Positions 7,981-17,818 of a DNA stretch of 64,000 nt are shown piece after piece. Made by a program: the position numbers and the translations under genes. The notes below the pieces were generated by a model, which was not told the DNA's origin, ran no database searches, and worked only from the letters and a program-made list of their open reading frames with translations. Location of the stretch: assembly GCA_965216135.1 (NCBI GenBank), contig CBDCFL010000023.1, positions 496,001 to 560,000 on the forward strand. Reading direction: 5' to 3'. Source of the DNA: CBDCFL01 sp965216135. Its GTDB lineage: Bacteria; Pseudomonadota; Alphaproteobacteria; Rhodobacterales; Rhodobacteraceae. How positions within the stretch are numbered: the stretch's first letter is position 1; each line of letters begins with the position of its first letter.

Positions 7981-9509
7981 GAAAACAGCTGCCCAAAGCG
8001 CTCGCGCAGCTGATTTTTCTGCACTTTTCCCATCGTATTTCTGGGCAGGCTGTCGACCAGTTGCACTAATTTCGGCTGTTTGAACTTTGACAGATTGTGC
8101 GCGATTTTCGCCAGGATGTCCTCACCAGAATCCGTCGCGCCCGGCATCCGCACCACAACGGCCACGACCGCCTCGCCAAAATCTGGATGTGGCACGCCGA
8201 TCACCGCACTTTCCAGCACGTCCGGCAGATCGTCGATCAACAGCTCGATCTCTTTTGGGTAAATGTTGAACCCACCGCTGATGATCAGATCCTTGCCCCG
8301 GCCGACGATATGCAGATAGCCATCTTCATCAAACCGGCCCAGATCGCCGGTTATGAAAAACCCGCTGTCGCGAAGCTCCTCGGCAGTTTTTTCAGGCATC
8401 TGCCAATAGCCGGAAAACAGGTTCGGCCCGCTGACCTCGATCATGCCGGTCTCGCCCTGCGCCAGGTCAGCCCCCGTCGGGTCGCAGATATTCACCTCCA
8501 CGCCCGGCAAAGCGCGTCCAACCGTGCCGGGCCGCCTTTCGCCGCTAAATGGATTTGAGGTGTTCATATTCGTCTCTGTCATGCCGTAGCGTTCCAGAAT
8601 TGCGTGACTTGTCACCTCCTGCCAGCGCCTGTGGGTTTCGGCCAGAAGCGGTGCCGAACCCGACACAAAAAGCCGCATATTCGTGGCCGCTGCCGCCAGC
8701 CCGGGCTGGTCCAGAAGCCGCGTGTAGAAGGTCGGCACGCCCATCATCGCGGTTGCGGCAGGCATTTGCTTGACGATCGCACCGGCATCGAACCGGGTAT
8801 TGAAAATGCACGAACCGCCCGACATCAGCGTCACATTGGTTGCAACGAACAGCCCATGGGTGTGAAAAATCGGCAACGCGTGGATCAGAACGTCCCATGC
8901 GCCGAATTGCCAAAGATCGCGCAGGGCCCGCGAATTGGACGCCAGCGCCCGGTGGCTCAGCATCGCGCCTTTGGACCGTCCGGTTGTGCCTGACGTGTAT
9001 AGGATTGCCGCCAGATTCTCGCGATCACGTGCAGCGGCGTCAAATCCCGGCACCTGAATGTCGCGCGCATCGGTCAACGAGCCCGTCTCGTCCTCGTTCA
9101 GCGTCAGCACCCGAGCCACGCCTGCAGATCTGATTGCGTCCTGCAATTCCGTCTTCCGTGCTGGGTCGCAAACAAACAGTTTCGGGCCGGCGTCGGTCAG
9201 GAAATAGCTGATCTCGGCCACCGTATAGGCGGGGTTCAACGGCACAAACACCGCACCGGCAAGTGCTGCGCCCACATATAGCTCAAGCATCGCTTGGGTT
9301 TTCGGTGCCTGAACCGCGACCCTGTCGCCGGGTTCCACGCCATAGCTGCGCAGGACCGCTGCCATGCGCTCTGCATTCGCAAAGAATGCGCCGTATGTAA
9401 GCGTTTGACCGGTTGCAGGGTTTTGCAGGAATGCCGCGTCGTCACGTCCAAGACTTGCCGCGCGCAGCCGTTCGGCCAGATGGTTGGCGTGGTACATTGC
9501 GAAATCCAT
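7977..9509 (-). CDS. matB: Malonyl-CoA synthetase (ANL superfamily)
   Basis: The 510-residue acyl-CoA synthetase has the AMP-binding P-loop LYTSGTTGRSKGA (about 169-181), RYGMTETNMNTSNP (about 306-319), the hinge GDLGRFDEDGY and the late Lys motif PRNTMGKVQKNQL. The METNMNTSNP block and overall similarity fit malonyl-CoA synthetases. The reaction is malonate + CoA + ATP to malonyl-CoA + AMP + PPi. No malonyl-CoA decarboxylase is adjacent, so it could serve malonate salvage. Confidence 0.82.
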   Translation of the reverse strand: MDFAMYHANHLAERLRAASLGRDDAAFLQNPATGQTLTYGAFFANAERMAAVLRSYGVEPGDRVAVQAPKTQAMLELYVGAALAGAVFVPLNPAYTVAEISYFLTDAGPKLFVCDPARKTELQDAIRSAGVARVLTLNEDETGSLTDARDIQVPGFDAAARDRENLAAILYTSGTTGRSKGAMLSHRALASNSRALRDLWQFGAWDVLIHALPIFHTHGLFVATNVTLMSGGSCIFNTRFDAGAIVKQMPAATAMMGVPTFYTRLLDQPGLAAAATNMRLFVSGSAPLLAETHRRWQEVTSHAILERYGMTETNMNTSNPFSGERRPGTVGRALPGVEVNICDPTGADLAQGETGMIEVSGPNLFSGYWQMPEKTAEELRDSGFFITGDLGRFDEDGYLHIVGRGKDLIISGGFNIYPKEIELLIDDLPDVLESAVIGVPHPDFGEAVVAVVVRMPGATDSGEDILAKIAHNLSKFKQPKLVQLVDSLPRNTMGKVQKNQLRERFGQLFS

Positions 9510-10633
9510 AATGCGTAAAACTCGACCCGCTCACGTCATAGTTTCAAAGCCGGATCGCGCAACCGGTTTTCCGCCGTGCGGCGGCATCAGCCGGGTTTTG
9601 ATGCACCGTCGGTGGCGGTTGGCCAAACAAAGGCTTGGAATTCCGCGAAAATCTGTTTCACATGGTCCGGGAAGCCGCGCAGGCAGGTGAGAACGAGGGC
9701 GAATTGGCAATTGCCGAACAAATGGAAGCGGAATTCGCTACCAATCCGTCGAAAATTCGCAGAGCGCGAGCATTTGCAAATTCGGTGCGCTGGCAGGTGA
9801 TGGATCAGCGCAAGTTGATTGCAGCGATCACCAGATCGGGGCCCGGCGGCCATCAGTTTATGCTGGTGCCGGATTACCGGGTGGCCCGGCGCATCGGCAA
9901 GATGGTGTATTCGCCGCGCAATGTGTTCATCAGCAGCGATCCGACTGTGGTTTCGGGCGTGCTCACCGACATGAAGGACAATTTTTCTTCCGGCGACGCT
10001 TATCAGTTTCTGGCCCCGTATTTCGGCACCCAGTCGGTTTTCGTAGTGGATTCAGAGCTCCACAGGCAGGCCAAACGCGAGCTGATCCAGACAATCAAGG
10101 GCCGCGTTGAATTCGATCACGACCGGATCGCCGACGTCGCCGCGCATATCGACAGCCTTTTGCCCGCCGGCAATTACCGCCTGCTGCCGTTGATTCAGAA
10201 TATCTCGGCACGCATAATCCTGACGCAATTTTCCCCGGCGAGCGTCCTGAAATTCGCGACGAAATTATTCGCTCGGCTGTCGATAACCTTGCCAAAGTGA
10301 CCGGCAGCCTGCTGCTTTTCCCAAGTTTGTGGCCCAAGCGGTCGGCGCGCATGCGCAAGATCAGGGATAATCGCGCCCGGATATTGCGCTACGTGCGCGC
10401 CAATCTTGGTGGGCTGGCCGTCGCGAATAATGGCGCGTCGAACGATCAAGCGCTTAGCAGGCGCGCCTCTGCCGATAATCTGGTGACGCTATTCATCGCC
10501 GGATTCGAAACCACGGCCGCAACGACCGCCTGGGCCCTGATGGCTCTGGCCGCCCGCCAAAACGACCAGACCAAACTGCGCACCGAAATTCTGGCGAATT
10601 CCGCCGATCCCGAGACGTTCGCACGTTACATTA

Positions 10634-11472
10634 GGGGGTGTTGACGTTCATCGTGTTTGAATGACGATTGCAGCAAGCGAGATGAATGCTTTGAAGCTGT
10701 CATCTGTTTTGCAGGAACGCATTGCGATCCCTCTGTATTCCTTCAGCTTTCCGAAGAAGTTTTCGACCAGGTGACGCCATTTGTAGGTGTGGCGGTCGAA
10801 CTCCGCCGGGAAGCGGCGGTTTGATTTTGGAGGGATTACCGGCTCGATCCCGGCACTGGTCAGCGCTTCGCGCAGCCAGTTCGCGTCGAAGGCACGGTCG
10901 GCGAGAAACTGGTCGCAGGTGAGGCCCTCGATCAGTGCGGCGGTACCCCGCAGGTCATGCGCCTGACCGGGCAGAAGGCGGAAGTCGATCAGATTGCCGA
11001 GCGCGTCCGTCAGAGCCATGATCTTTGTCGTTATCCCGCCGCGAGAGCGTCCGATGGCTTGGCTTTGAGTCCCCCTTTTGCGCCCTGACCGTGTCGGTGG
11101 ACTTTGACGATACTACCGTCGATCATCGTGTATTCGAAGTCTGCATCTTCGGCTAATACCCTGAACATACGATAGAAAGCGTCGGCCCTCACCCACCTTC
11201 GGAAGCGCTTGAACACGCTGTTCCAGCGCCCGAACTCTTCCGGCAGGTCGCGCCAGGGGCATCCGGTCCGCGAGATCCAGAGAACTGCCTCGACAAACCG
11301 GCGCGGGTCAGGGCCGGTGCGACCGGGGTCGCATTCCCGGCCAAGGCAGTGCGGTGCGATGACAGCCCATTGGGCGTCGGTCAGAACTGTGCGGATCAAG
11401 GCTGCTCTCCTCTGTTTGCAACATTGAATCAGTCATCAGCCGATTTGGGAATCCCTAAACGTCAACAAGCCC
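10634..11472 (-). mobile_element. IS5 family (IS427-like) element, copy 1
   Basis: The 839-bp element has ends GGGGGTGTTGACGTT and AACGTCAACAAGCCC, imperfect inverted repeats, flanked by TA (10632-10633 and 11473-11474). It carries a two-frame transposase. A second copy of the same element, with an internal rearrangement, lies at 19774-20697. It interrupts the P450 gene. Confidence 0.92.
10648..11399 (-). CDS. IS5 family transposase, two frames joined by frameshifting
   Basis: The first frame (11399 down to 11031) gives MIRTVLTDAQWAVIAPHC and the first Asp in YTMIDGSIVKVHRHGQ. The second continues through IGRSRGGITTKIMALTDA, FLADRAFD (second Asp) and the Glu-containing HLVENFFGKLKEYR, ending at 10648. 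Frame one ends soon after a CAAAAGGGGG run near 11075, a plausible -1 slippage site, as is usual for IS427-type elements. Translation beyond the first frame is inferred. Confidence 0.85.
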
Positions 11473-11943
11473 TAATTCCACCAACAATAATCTACACAGC
11501 TTTGCGACCGAGGTCTTGCGCTGCCACCCCTCGGTGCCGTTCATCTTGCGCCGCGTCGAACGCGATACGACATTGTCCGTCGACGGCGCGGCAATCTCCC
11601 TATCGACAGGGAATTACGTTTTGCTGTCGATCGACGAGTACAACAAAAATCTCGACCCCATGGGAAAACGATTTGAGCCTTTTGACAGCGCGCGGGCATA
11701 TGACACAAATTCGCTGCTGACCTTTGGCGGCGGCCAGAAAATCTGCCCCGGGCACCACCTTGCGACAACCGAGATCAAGCTGATCGTGGCCCTGATCCTG
11801 TCGCGCGCCAGTTTGCACGCCAGCGAGCGGCGCGGCGGAACTATCGTGCGCAATCGGGTCGCCGCCATCCCGGATTGCGGGGCGGCAATGACGGTGCGGA
11901 TATTCGACGAGCAGAATTCGTCAACCCGTGTCGAACGGTCGGA

Positions 11944-14900
11944 CTAGGCAACCATCCGTTCGGCGGCTTTCAGATCGACGCTGACCAGCTGGCTGACGCC
12001 CTGCTCGGCCATGGTCACCCCGAAAAGCCGGTCCATGCGGCTCATCGTTACCGCGTGATGTGTGATGATCAGAAACCGGGTCCGGGTCTGCTGGGTCATC
12101 TCGTCCAACAAATTGCAGAACCGCGTGACATTAGCATCGTCCAGTGGCGCATCGACCTCGTCGAGTACACATATTGGCGCGGGATTGGCCCGAAATACCG
12201 CAAATATCAGCGCCAGCGCGGTCAGCGTCTGCTCGCCGCCCGAAAGCAATGACAGCGTCGACAGCTTTTTGCCCGGTGGCTGGCACATAATCTCCAGCCC
12301 CGCCTCAAGTGGGTCATCGCTTTCAACCAGCACCAGTTTCGCCTCGCCACCGCCAAACAAATGCTTGAACAGAGACGAAAAATTGGTGTTGACCTGTTCA
12401 AATGCGGTCAGCAGACGCTCGCGGCCTTCACGATTGAGATTGGCAATGCCCGTGCGCAGCCGGGCGATCGCGCTCGCCAGATCGCCCTTTTCGCTGACAA
12501 GCGTGTCGTGTTCCTCTTGCACTGCGCGCGCATCTTCCTCGGCGCGCAGATTGACGGCACCCAGCGCCTCTCGTTGCCGACGCAACCGGCTGACATCGGC
12601 CTCGACGGTTTGCGCGGCGGGCATTTTGTCCAGCGCCATCCCGATGCGCTCAAATAGCACCTGCGGCGTGGCTTCCTGTTCGTCTTCAATGCGCCCAGTG
12701 GCCGCATCCAGACTTGCGCGCGCGGCCTCTGCACGCGCCTCAGCGGCGGCCCGTGCTTCGCGCGCCTCACCCGCTGCGCGTTCGCCCTCGCGCTCGGTGT
12801 TCGCCGCCTCGCGCAAGGCGGATTCGCCCAGTGCCAGCGCGTCGGCCGCATCGCGGCGCACCGCCTTGGCATTATCGATCGTCCCGGCCAGCGATGCTCG
12901 GGCCTTGTCGATCTGACCCGGCAACAATCGCGCTGCGGCCAGTTCGGCCTCAGACGCAGCCTTGCGGTCGCCAAGTTCGGTGATCCGCGTTTCAGCTGAT
13001 TGCAGACGGCGGCGCCAGCCCGCGGCTTCTTTGGCGATCTGGTCGGACCGTCGCGCCCGCGCCTCACCGCTGCGGCGCAATTCATCGTGCCCGGCGCGCC
13101 GGGCGATCATCGTAATTCGCTCCGCCTCGACTGTGGTTTTGGCCTCTTGCGCGCTTGCTCTTGCATCGTCCAAGTTGTCGAGTTTGGCCAGCGCCGCCTC
13201 GGCCTCGCCCGCCCGCACCCGCGCGCCACGCGCCTCTTCTTCATGCCGCCCGGCCGCAAGCTGCGCCGATTCCAGCTTGCCCGCGGCGATATTGCGGTCA
13301 GCCTCAGCGCGGGACTGGGCGCGGCTGGTTTCCGTTGCCCCGTGATCGGCGCGCCGGCGATCCTCACGCGCTTGTCTGTCCTGCTGGGTGGTTTCGTCCA
13401 ACTTTTGGCGCAGCACGTCGTGGGCCTGACCGGCGCCAAGCGCGCGTGCCGCCGCCTCGACAAGGTCCTGTTTCAATTCCTGCAGCCGGTTGAGCTGTTG
13501 CAGCCGCAGTGCGCTGGCACTCGGCGCATCTTCGGCACCGGCGCGAAACCCGTCCCAGCGCCACAAATCACCCTCGACCGAGACCAGGCGCTGACCGGGC
13601 AACAGGGCCGCCTGCAACTTGCCGCCGTCCCCGGCCTCAATCAGCCCGACCTGCGCAATCCGGCGCGCCAGCACCTTGGGCACCGAAACTTTGTCGCCAA
13701 GCGGTGTCGCACCTTTGGGCAGGGCCGGTGCGTTCGCGTAATCGGGCAGTTCAGCCCATCCTGACCGCCGGTTGGGGTCAATCACCGGTGCACGCAGATC
13801 GTCGGCCAGTGCCGCGCCAATGGCCTTTTCATAGCCGTCATCAACCTGCACCAGGTCCAGCACCTGACCGCCCTCGGCTGTATCGCGCTCGACCAGCCTG
13901 GCCAGCGCCGCCACCTCGGCGCGCAGCGCACCGGCTTCGCCTTCGGCCTCGGACCGCCCGGCGCGCGCCTCTGCCTCGCGCGTCTGCGCATCGGCTCGCG
14001 CCTCATCTGCCGCCACCAGCGCCGCCTCGGCGGCCTCTGCCTGCGTGGCGGCGGTTGCCTGGGCCGCGAGCCCCGCTTTCAGCGCAACTTCAGCCTCGCC
14101 GAGCGATGTTGCAGCCGCCGTGGCGGCTTCACCGGCGCTTTCCGCACTCTGGTTAGACCGCTCCAGGGTCATTTGGCTGTCAGACAAAAGCCGTTCGGTG
14201 GATTGGTGGCGCGCGGCCAGCTTGGCCACGTCCTCGGTCAATTCGCTCAATCGGCCTTCGCAGGCTTGCAGCGCGCTTGCGGCGTCGCGCGCCTGATCCG
14301 CCGCGGTCTCTAGCTTGGCATCAAACCCCTTGGAAGCACGCGCAATCTGCGCCCTTTCCTGTTCCAGCCGGGCTATGGTTTCGCCCGCGTCGCGGTTCAG
14401 CGCTTGCTCGCGCTCCATGTCCTGGCCAAGCTGCCCGATGCGCGCGCCTAACGTCTCGATATTGCGGGTGGCCTGCGCTTCGCGCTCATTCAGCCCGTCG
14501 CGTTCAACCACCAGCCGCTGCAGCGACGCGGCCGCCACCGCCTCGGCTTCGCGCAGCGGTGGCAGGGCTGTCTCTTTGGATTCACGGGTTTTGACGGCGT
14601 CGCGCGCGCCGCGTTCGGCCTGCGACGATAGCACAACAAGCTCGCGCAATGCTTCTTCGGCGCGCGCGCATGTCTCTTCGGCCTCGTGCCACCGCCGGTA
14701 GAGCAACACCCCCTCGGCGCAGCGCAGCTCTTCGCCGATCTTGCGATACCGCGCTGCCTGCCTGGCTTGCCGGGCAAGCTGGGCGAGTTGCGCGGCAAGT
14801 TGCTCGATCACGTCGTCAACGCGGATAAGATTGACCTCTGCCGCGTTCAGTTTCAGCTCGGCCTCGTGGCGGCGCTGGTAGAGCCCGGATATGCCCGCCG

Positions 14901-15399
14901 CTTCCTCCAGAATGCGCCGCCGTGCCTTGGGGCGCGCGTTGATCAGTTCTGCAATCTCGCCCTGGCGCACCAGCGCCGGCGAATGTGCGCCGGTCGAGGC
15001 ATCGGCAAACAGCATCTGCACGTCGCGGGCACGCGCATCCCTGGTGTTCATCTTGAATGCAGATCCGGCGTCGCGGGTAATGCGGCGGGTCACCTCCAAC
15101 AGATCGCTGTCGTTGAACCCCACCGGTGCCAGACGTTCGGAATTGTCTATAAAAACACTGACTTCGGCAAAATTTCGGGCGGTTCTGGTGGCCGCGCCCG
15201 CGAAAATCACGTCATCCATCCCGCCGCCGCGCATGGCGGTAGGGCGGTTTTCGCCCATGACCCACCTCAGCGCTTCCAACAGGTTCGATTTGCCGCAACC
15301 GTTGGGCCCGACAATGCCGGTCAGCCCGTCGGCCACGACCACATCGGTGGGGTCAACGAAACTTTTGAAACCGTTCAATCGCAGACGGGTGAAACGCAA
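11944..15399 (-). CDS. smc: Chromosome segregation ATPase SMC
   Basis: It encodes about 1151 residues from a TTG start at 15399, which gives the family start LRFTRLRLNGFKSF; an in-frame upstream ATG at 15465 would add 22 unconserved residues. Features are Walker A GPNGCGKSN (about 32-40), long Ala/Glu-rich coiled coils on both sides of a central hinge (about 480-640), signature LSLLSGGEQTLTALAL and Walker B ICVLDEVDAPLDD near the C-terminus. SMC with ScpAB compacts and separates chromosomes. Its stop overlaps the end of the P450 pseudogene from the other strand. Confidence 0.95.
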   Translation of the reverse strand: MRFTRLRLNGFKSFVDPTDVVVADGLTGIVGPNGCGKSNLLEALRWVMGENRPTAMRGGGMDDVIFAGAATRTARNFAEVSVFIDNSERLAPVGFNDSDLLEVTRRITRDAGSAFKMNTRDARARDVQMLFADASTGAHSPALVRQGEIAELINARPKARRRILEEAAGISGLYQRRHEAELKLNAAEVNLIRVDDVIEQLAAQLAQLARQARQAARYRKIGEELRCAEGVLLYRRWHEAEETCARAEEALRELVVLSSQAERGARDAVKTRESKETALPPLREAEAVAAASLQRLVVERDGLNEREAQATRNIETLGARIGQLGQDMEREQALNRDAGETIARLEQERAQIARASKGFDAKLETAADQARDAASALQACEGRLSELTEDVAKLAARHQSTERLLSDSQMTLERSNQSAESAGEAATAAATSLGEAEVALKAGLAAQATAATQAEAAEAALVAADEARADAQTREAEARAGRSEAEGEAGALRAEVAALARLVERDTAEGGQVLDLVQVDDGYEKAIGAALADDLRAPVIDPNRRSGWAELPDYANAPALPKGATPLGDKVSVPKVLARRIAQVGLIEAGDGGKLQAALLPGQRLVSVEGDLWRWDGFRAGAEDAPSASALRLQQLNRLQELKQDLVEAAARALGAGQAHDVLRQKLDETTQQDRQAREDRRRADHGATETSRAQSRAEADRNIAAGKLESAQLAAGRHEEEARGARVRAGEAEAALAKLDNLDDARASAQEAKTTVEAERITMIARRAGHDELRRSGEARARRSDQIAKEAAGWRRRLQSAETRITELGDRKAASEAELAAARLLPGQIDKARASLAGTIDNAKAVRRDAADALALGESALREAANTEREGERAAGEAREARAAAEARAEAARASLDAATGRIEDEQEATPQVLFERIGMALDKMPAAQTVEADVSRLRRQREALGAVNLRAEEDARAVQEEHDTLVSEKGDLASAIARLRTGIANLNREGRERLLTAFEQVNTNFSSLFKHLFGGGEAKLVLVESDDPLEAGLEIMCQPPGKKLSTLSLLSGGEQTLTALALIFAVFRANPAPICVLDEVDAPLDDANVTRFCNLLDEMTQQTRTRFLIITHHAVTMSRMDRLFGVTMAEQGVSQLVSVDLKAAERMVA

Positions 15400-15614
15400 A
15401 CTGCCTGGCCTCGGGTATGATTCTTGGTTGGATCCGATTGTCCCGGGCGAATGTAGGGCTGTCAATGACGATCCACCGTATGTGGCGCGATGCGCGGACT
15501 TATCCCCAAGATATGGCCCCTTTTTTGGCAGCTTACCGGTGGGAGCGGGCCGTCGGATACCACCGCATCACAAAATCGCTGACACATTAACTGCTGCGAC
15601 TTTCCCTCGAAATT

Positions 15615-16067
15615 CTAAACTATTGCTTTATGTAATTTCTTACACACTTCTTCTTCACCAAGCTCAACCCAGTTCAAGGCAAAGACATTTGCAAGGCTCG
15701 GACTATACGCAAATACATCTTCCGTCGATACATTGAGCCACACCGGCAGTATTAGCCGTGTTTGTTCAAGGAATTCCCGAGTAAAAATTGAGTCAAATTC
15801 CTTCTTGGTCCATCCCGGATTTGACAAAAAGTCGCGACTCAAAACCAATATGCACTTCTTGGATTCCTTTAACCCTTTCTCAATACTTTCCCGAAGGTTA
15901 TCTCCAACTGAAAGTGAAAACTCGTCGTACCAAACGGGACACAATCTGTTCTGCAAATTCGTCGCAATTGTTTGGGCCGTCGCACTGTCCTTAGAATCGT
16001 GGCTGATAAATGCATGCGGGATTTCGAAACGCGTTCTGTTTTCGACGTATTTCTTCGATCGAAACAT
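15615..16067 (-). CDS. TIR domain protein, probably truncated at its N-terminus by IS256
   Basis: The 150 visible residues are a TIR domain: IPHAFISHDSKDSATAQTIA (strand A and helix A), VWYDEFSLSVGDNLRESIEKG (BB loop region) and ILVLSRDFLSNPGWTKKEFD. TIR domains cleave NAD+ or make signalling nucleotides in bacterial antiphage systems. The DNA is visibly AT-richer than its neighbours, suggesting foreign origin. The ATG at 16067 has no clear ribosome site, and the frame is open back to the IS end at 16089, so the real N-terminal part was probably lost. Whether it is expressed is doubtful. Confidence 0.8.
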   Translation of the reverse strand: MFRSKKYVENRTRFEIPHAFISHDSKDSATAQTIATNLQNRLCPVWYDEFSLSVGDNLRESIEKGLKESKKCILVLSRDFLSNPGWTKKEFDSIFTREFLEQTRLILPVWLNVSTEDVFAYSPSLANVFALNWVELGEEEVCKKLHKAIV

Positions 16068-16088
16068 AACTTTTGCACCGCTCTGTCG

Positions 16089-17511
16089 GTAGTGCCCCAG
16101 GGCGTGGTGTAAATTGTTCTCCGGCTGGGTGTTGAGCCGGTTTACAGGGCGGCGATTTTCGCCGGGTCCATGGTGGTATCCTCGCAGATGGCGGCGACGG
16201 TTTCCAGCGTCATGTAACGACGTGTGACTGCCCATTCGTCGTTCTGCTCCAGCATAAGTGCGCCGACGAGGCGTCTGATCGCGGCCTCGTTAGGGAAAAT
16301 ACCGACGACATTTGTTCGGCGCTTGATCTCTTTGTTGAGGCGTTCAAGCGGATTGGTGGAGTGTATTTGCCGCCAGTGAGCTTGCGGGAACGTCTTGTAG
16401 GCCAGCACGTCTTCCTCGGCGCGCAGCATCAGCTCGGCGAGCTTGGGATGACGCGGCTGGAAAGCCTCGATCAGCTTGGTCCAGTGTTCCTTCGAGTCTG
16501 CCAGCGTGTCCTGATCGAAGGCTGTTCTGAGCGCGGCCGTGACGATGGGACGGTCCTTCTTGCCGACGCAGGCCAGGGCATTGCGCATGAAGTGCACGCG
16601 ACAGCGCTGGATCGTAGCACCCAGCACTTTGGCGGCGGCCCCCTTCAGGCCTTTATGTTCGTCAGCGATGATCAGCTTTACCCCGCGCAGGCCGCGATCG
16701 GCCAGAGCGCGCAGGAATTCGTCCCAGAACACCTCGGCTTCGCTGGGTTGGATGGCGATGCCCAGAACCTCGCGCCGCCCGTCGGTGTTGACCGCAACCG
16801 CCACTATGGCTGCCACGCTGACGATCCGTCCCGAACGCCGCACCTTGATGTAGGTGGCGTCCAGCCAGAGATAGGGCCATTCGCCCTCCAGTGGCCGGTC
16901 AAGGAAGGCGTCAACGCGTTCGTCGATCTCCACGCACAGGCGGGATACCTGGCTCTTGGAGACGCCCGTCATGCCCATGGTCTTGACCAGATCATCCACT
17001 GATCGCGTTGAGACGCCCTGAATGTAGGCTTCCTGGATCACCGCGGTCATTGCTTTCTCCGAGGCCCGGCGTGGTTCCAGAAACTCCGGGAAATACGTCC
17101 CCTTGCGCAGTTTCGGGATCTGAACATCAACGGTCCCGGCGCGGGTTTCCCATCGGCGCGGGCGATATCCGTTCCGGTGGTTCACCCGCCCGGCCGAGCG
17201 TTCATGCACCCCGGCACCGCACAGCTGATCCACATCCAGTGCCATCAACCGGTCGGCAACAAAACCCAGCATCTCGGCCAAAATCTGATGATCGGCGGTC
17301 TCGGAAAGAAGCGCCTTCAGCGCGGCGGTTTCTGATATCGTGTCCTTGGTCATGGGTGATCTCCTCAATCGGTAGGTCAGGTTGCAACCCAAACCCTACC
17401 GGAGAACGTCCATGGCCGCCCAGCAACCCGCGCGGACTTCGCCTGAGCTACGCGCGAGGCTCCACTCAGCCCGCGCTAACGTCGGAATTACACCACGTCC
17501 GGGGGCACTAC
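16089..17511 (-). mobile_element. IS256 family insertion sequence
   Basis: The 1423-bp element has terminal inverted repeats GTAGTGCCCCAGGGCGTGG and the complement of CCACGTCCGGGGGCACTAC. It carries an intact transposase. The bases flanking the two ends show no 8-9-bp direct repeat, so the current flanks are probably not those of the original insertion and DNA was deleted or recombined here. Confidence 0.9.
16142..17353 (-). CDS. IS256 family (mutator) transposase
   Basis: The 403-residue protein has the DDE residues of the family: WLDATYIKVRRSG (first Asp), LIIADEHKGLKGA (second Asp) and NPLERLNKEIKRRTNVVGIF (Glu region). The start MTKDTISE at 17353 is preceded by AGGAG with 7-bp spacing; a longer in-frame start lacks a good site. 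Length is normal and no lesion is seen. Confidence 0.95.
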   Translation of the reverse strand: MTKDTISETAALKALLSETADHQILAEMLGFVADRLMALDVDQLCGAGVHERSAGRVNHRNGYRPRRWETRAGTVDVQIPKLRKGTYFPEFLEPRRASEKAMTAVIQEAYIQGVSTRSVDDLVKTMGMTGVSKSQVSRLCVEIDERVDAFLDRPLEGEWPYLWLDATYIKVRRSGRIVSVAAIVAVAVNTDGRREVLGIAIQPSEAEVFWDEFLRALADRGLRGVKLIIADEHKGLKGAAAKVLGATIQRCRVHFMRNALACVGKKDRPIVTAALRTAFDQDTLADSKEHWTKLIEAFQPRHPKLAELMLRAEEDVLAYKTFPQAHWRQIHSTNPLERLNKEIKRRTNVVGIFPNEAAIRRLVGALMLEQNDEWAVTRRYMTLETVAAICEDTTMDPAKIAAL

Positions 17512-17760
17512 CGTGCTTTTCGCCAAGTCTCTAATTCTGTCGGCACTTTTTTTGATCGGTTCGGTTTCCGAGTATATGAATATGCGTTTAGCATGCCCCA
17601 TGTCGTGAATAGAGACCCATTCGTTGTCGCCAAATATTCGAGCTTTCAAATCAAAGAGTCGATTGTCTACAATCAACTCGCCTGGAAAAGACTTTGCATC
17701 TGGCAGACCAACGTGCCCGCCAATTTTGAACTCTGTCGGACCAGTTGCAAGTGTCTCCAC
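17512..17760 (-). CDS. Uncharacterised protein fragment, C-terminus cut by IS256
   Basis: From a GTG at 17760 behind an AGG, about 83 residues read METLATGPTEFKIGGHVGLP ... IFIYSETEPIKKSADRIRDL before entering the IS256 end at 17511; a chance stop follows at 17488. I do not recognise the family. The DNA is AT-rich like the TIR gene and in the same orientation. A short frame upstream (TFGIPLMGM then stop) ends 15 bp before this start, as if another gene of an operon ended there. Confidence 0.5.
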
Positions 17761-17818
17761 CGGCCTAGGTCACATACCCATTAAGGGGATTCCGAAAGTA
17801 TCAACGTTGTGATTCATA

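Larger units (their letters stand above)
9635..11947 (+). pseudogene. Cytochrome P450, broken by one frameshift and an IS5 insertion
   Basis: Recognisable parts include the I-helix AGFETTAATTAWAL (near 10500), the ExxR helix as ATEVLRCHPSVPFILRR (near 11510) and the haem loop FGGGQKICPGHHLA with its Cys ligand (near 11740). Two lesions separate them. One base is missing at the TTTTCCCC run near 10231, after which the frame continues as PGERPEIRDEIIRSAVDNL. The IS at 10634-11472 duplicated a TA; deleting IS plus TA restores ARYINSTNNNLHSFATEV exactly. The substrate is unknown. It is divergent from matB and convergent with smc. Confidence 0.9.

Noticed and set aside
12361..15420. Several long open frames opposite smc
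   Set aside because: High GC leaves the antisense frames open; they have no ribosome sites or family features and SMC covers the region with clear motifs.
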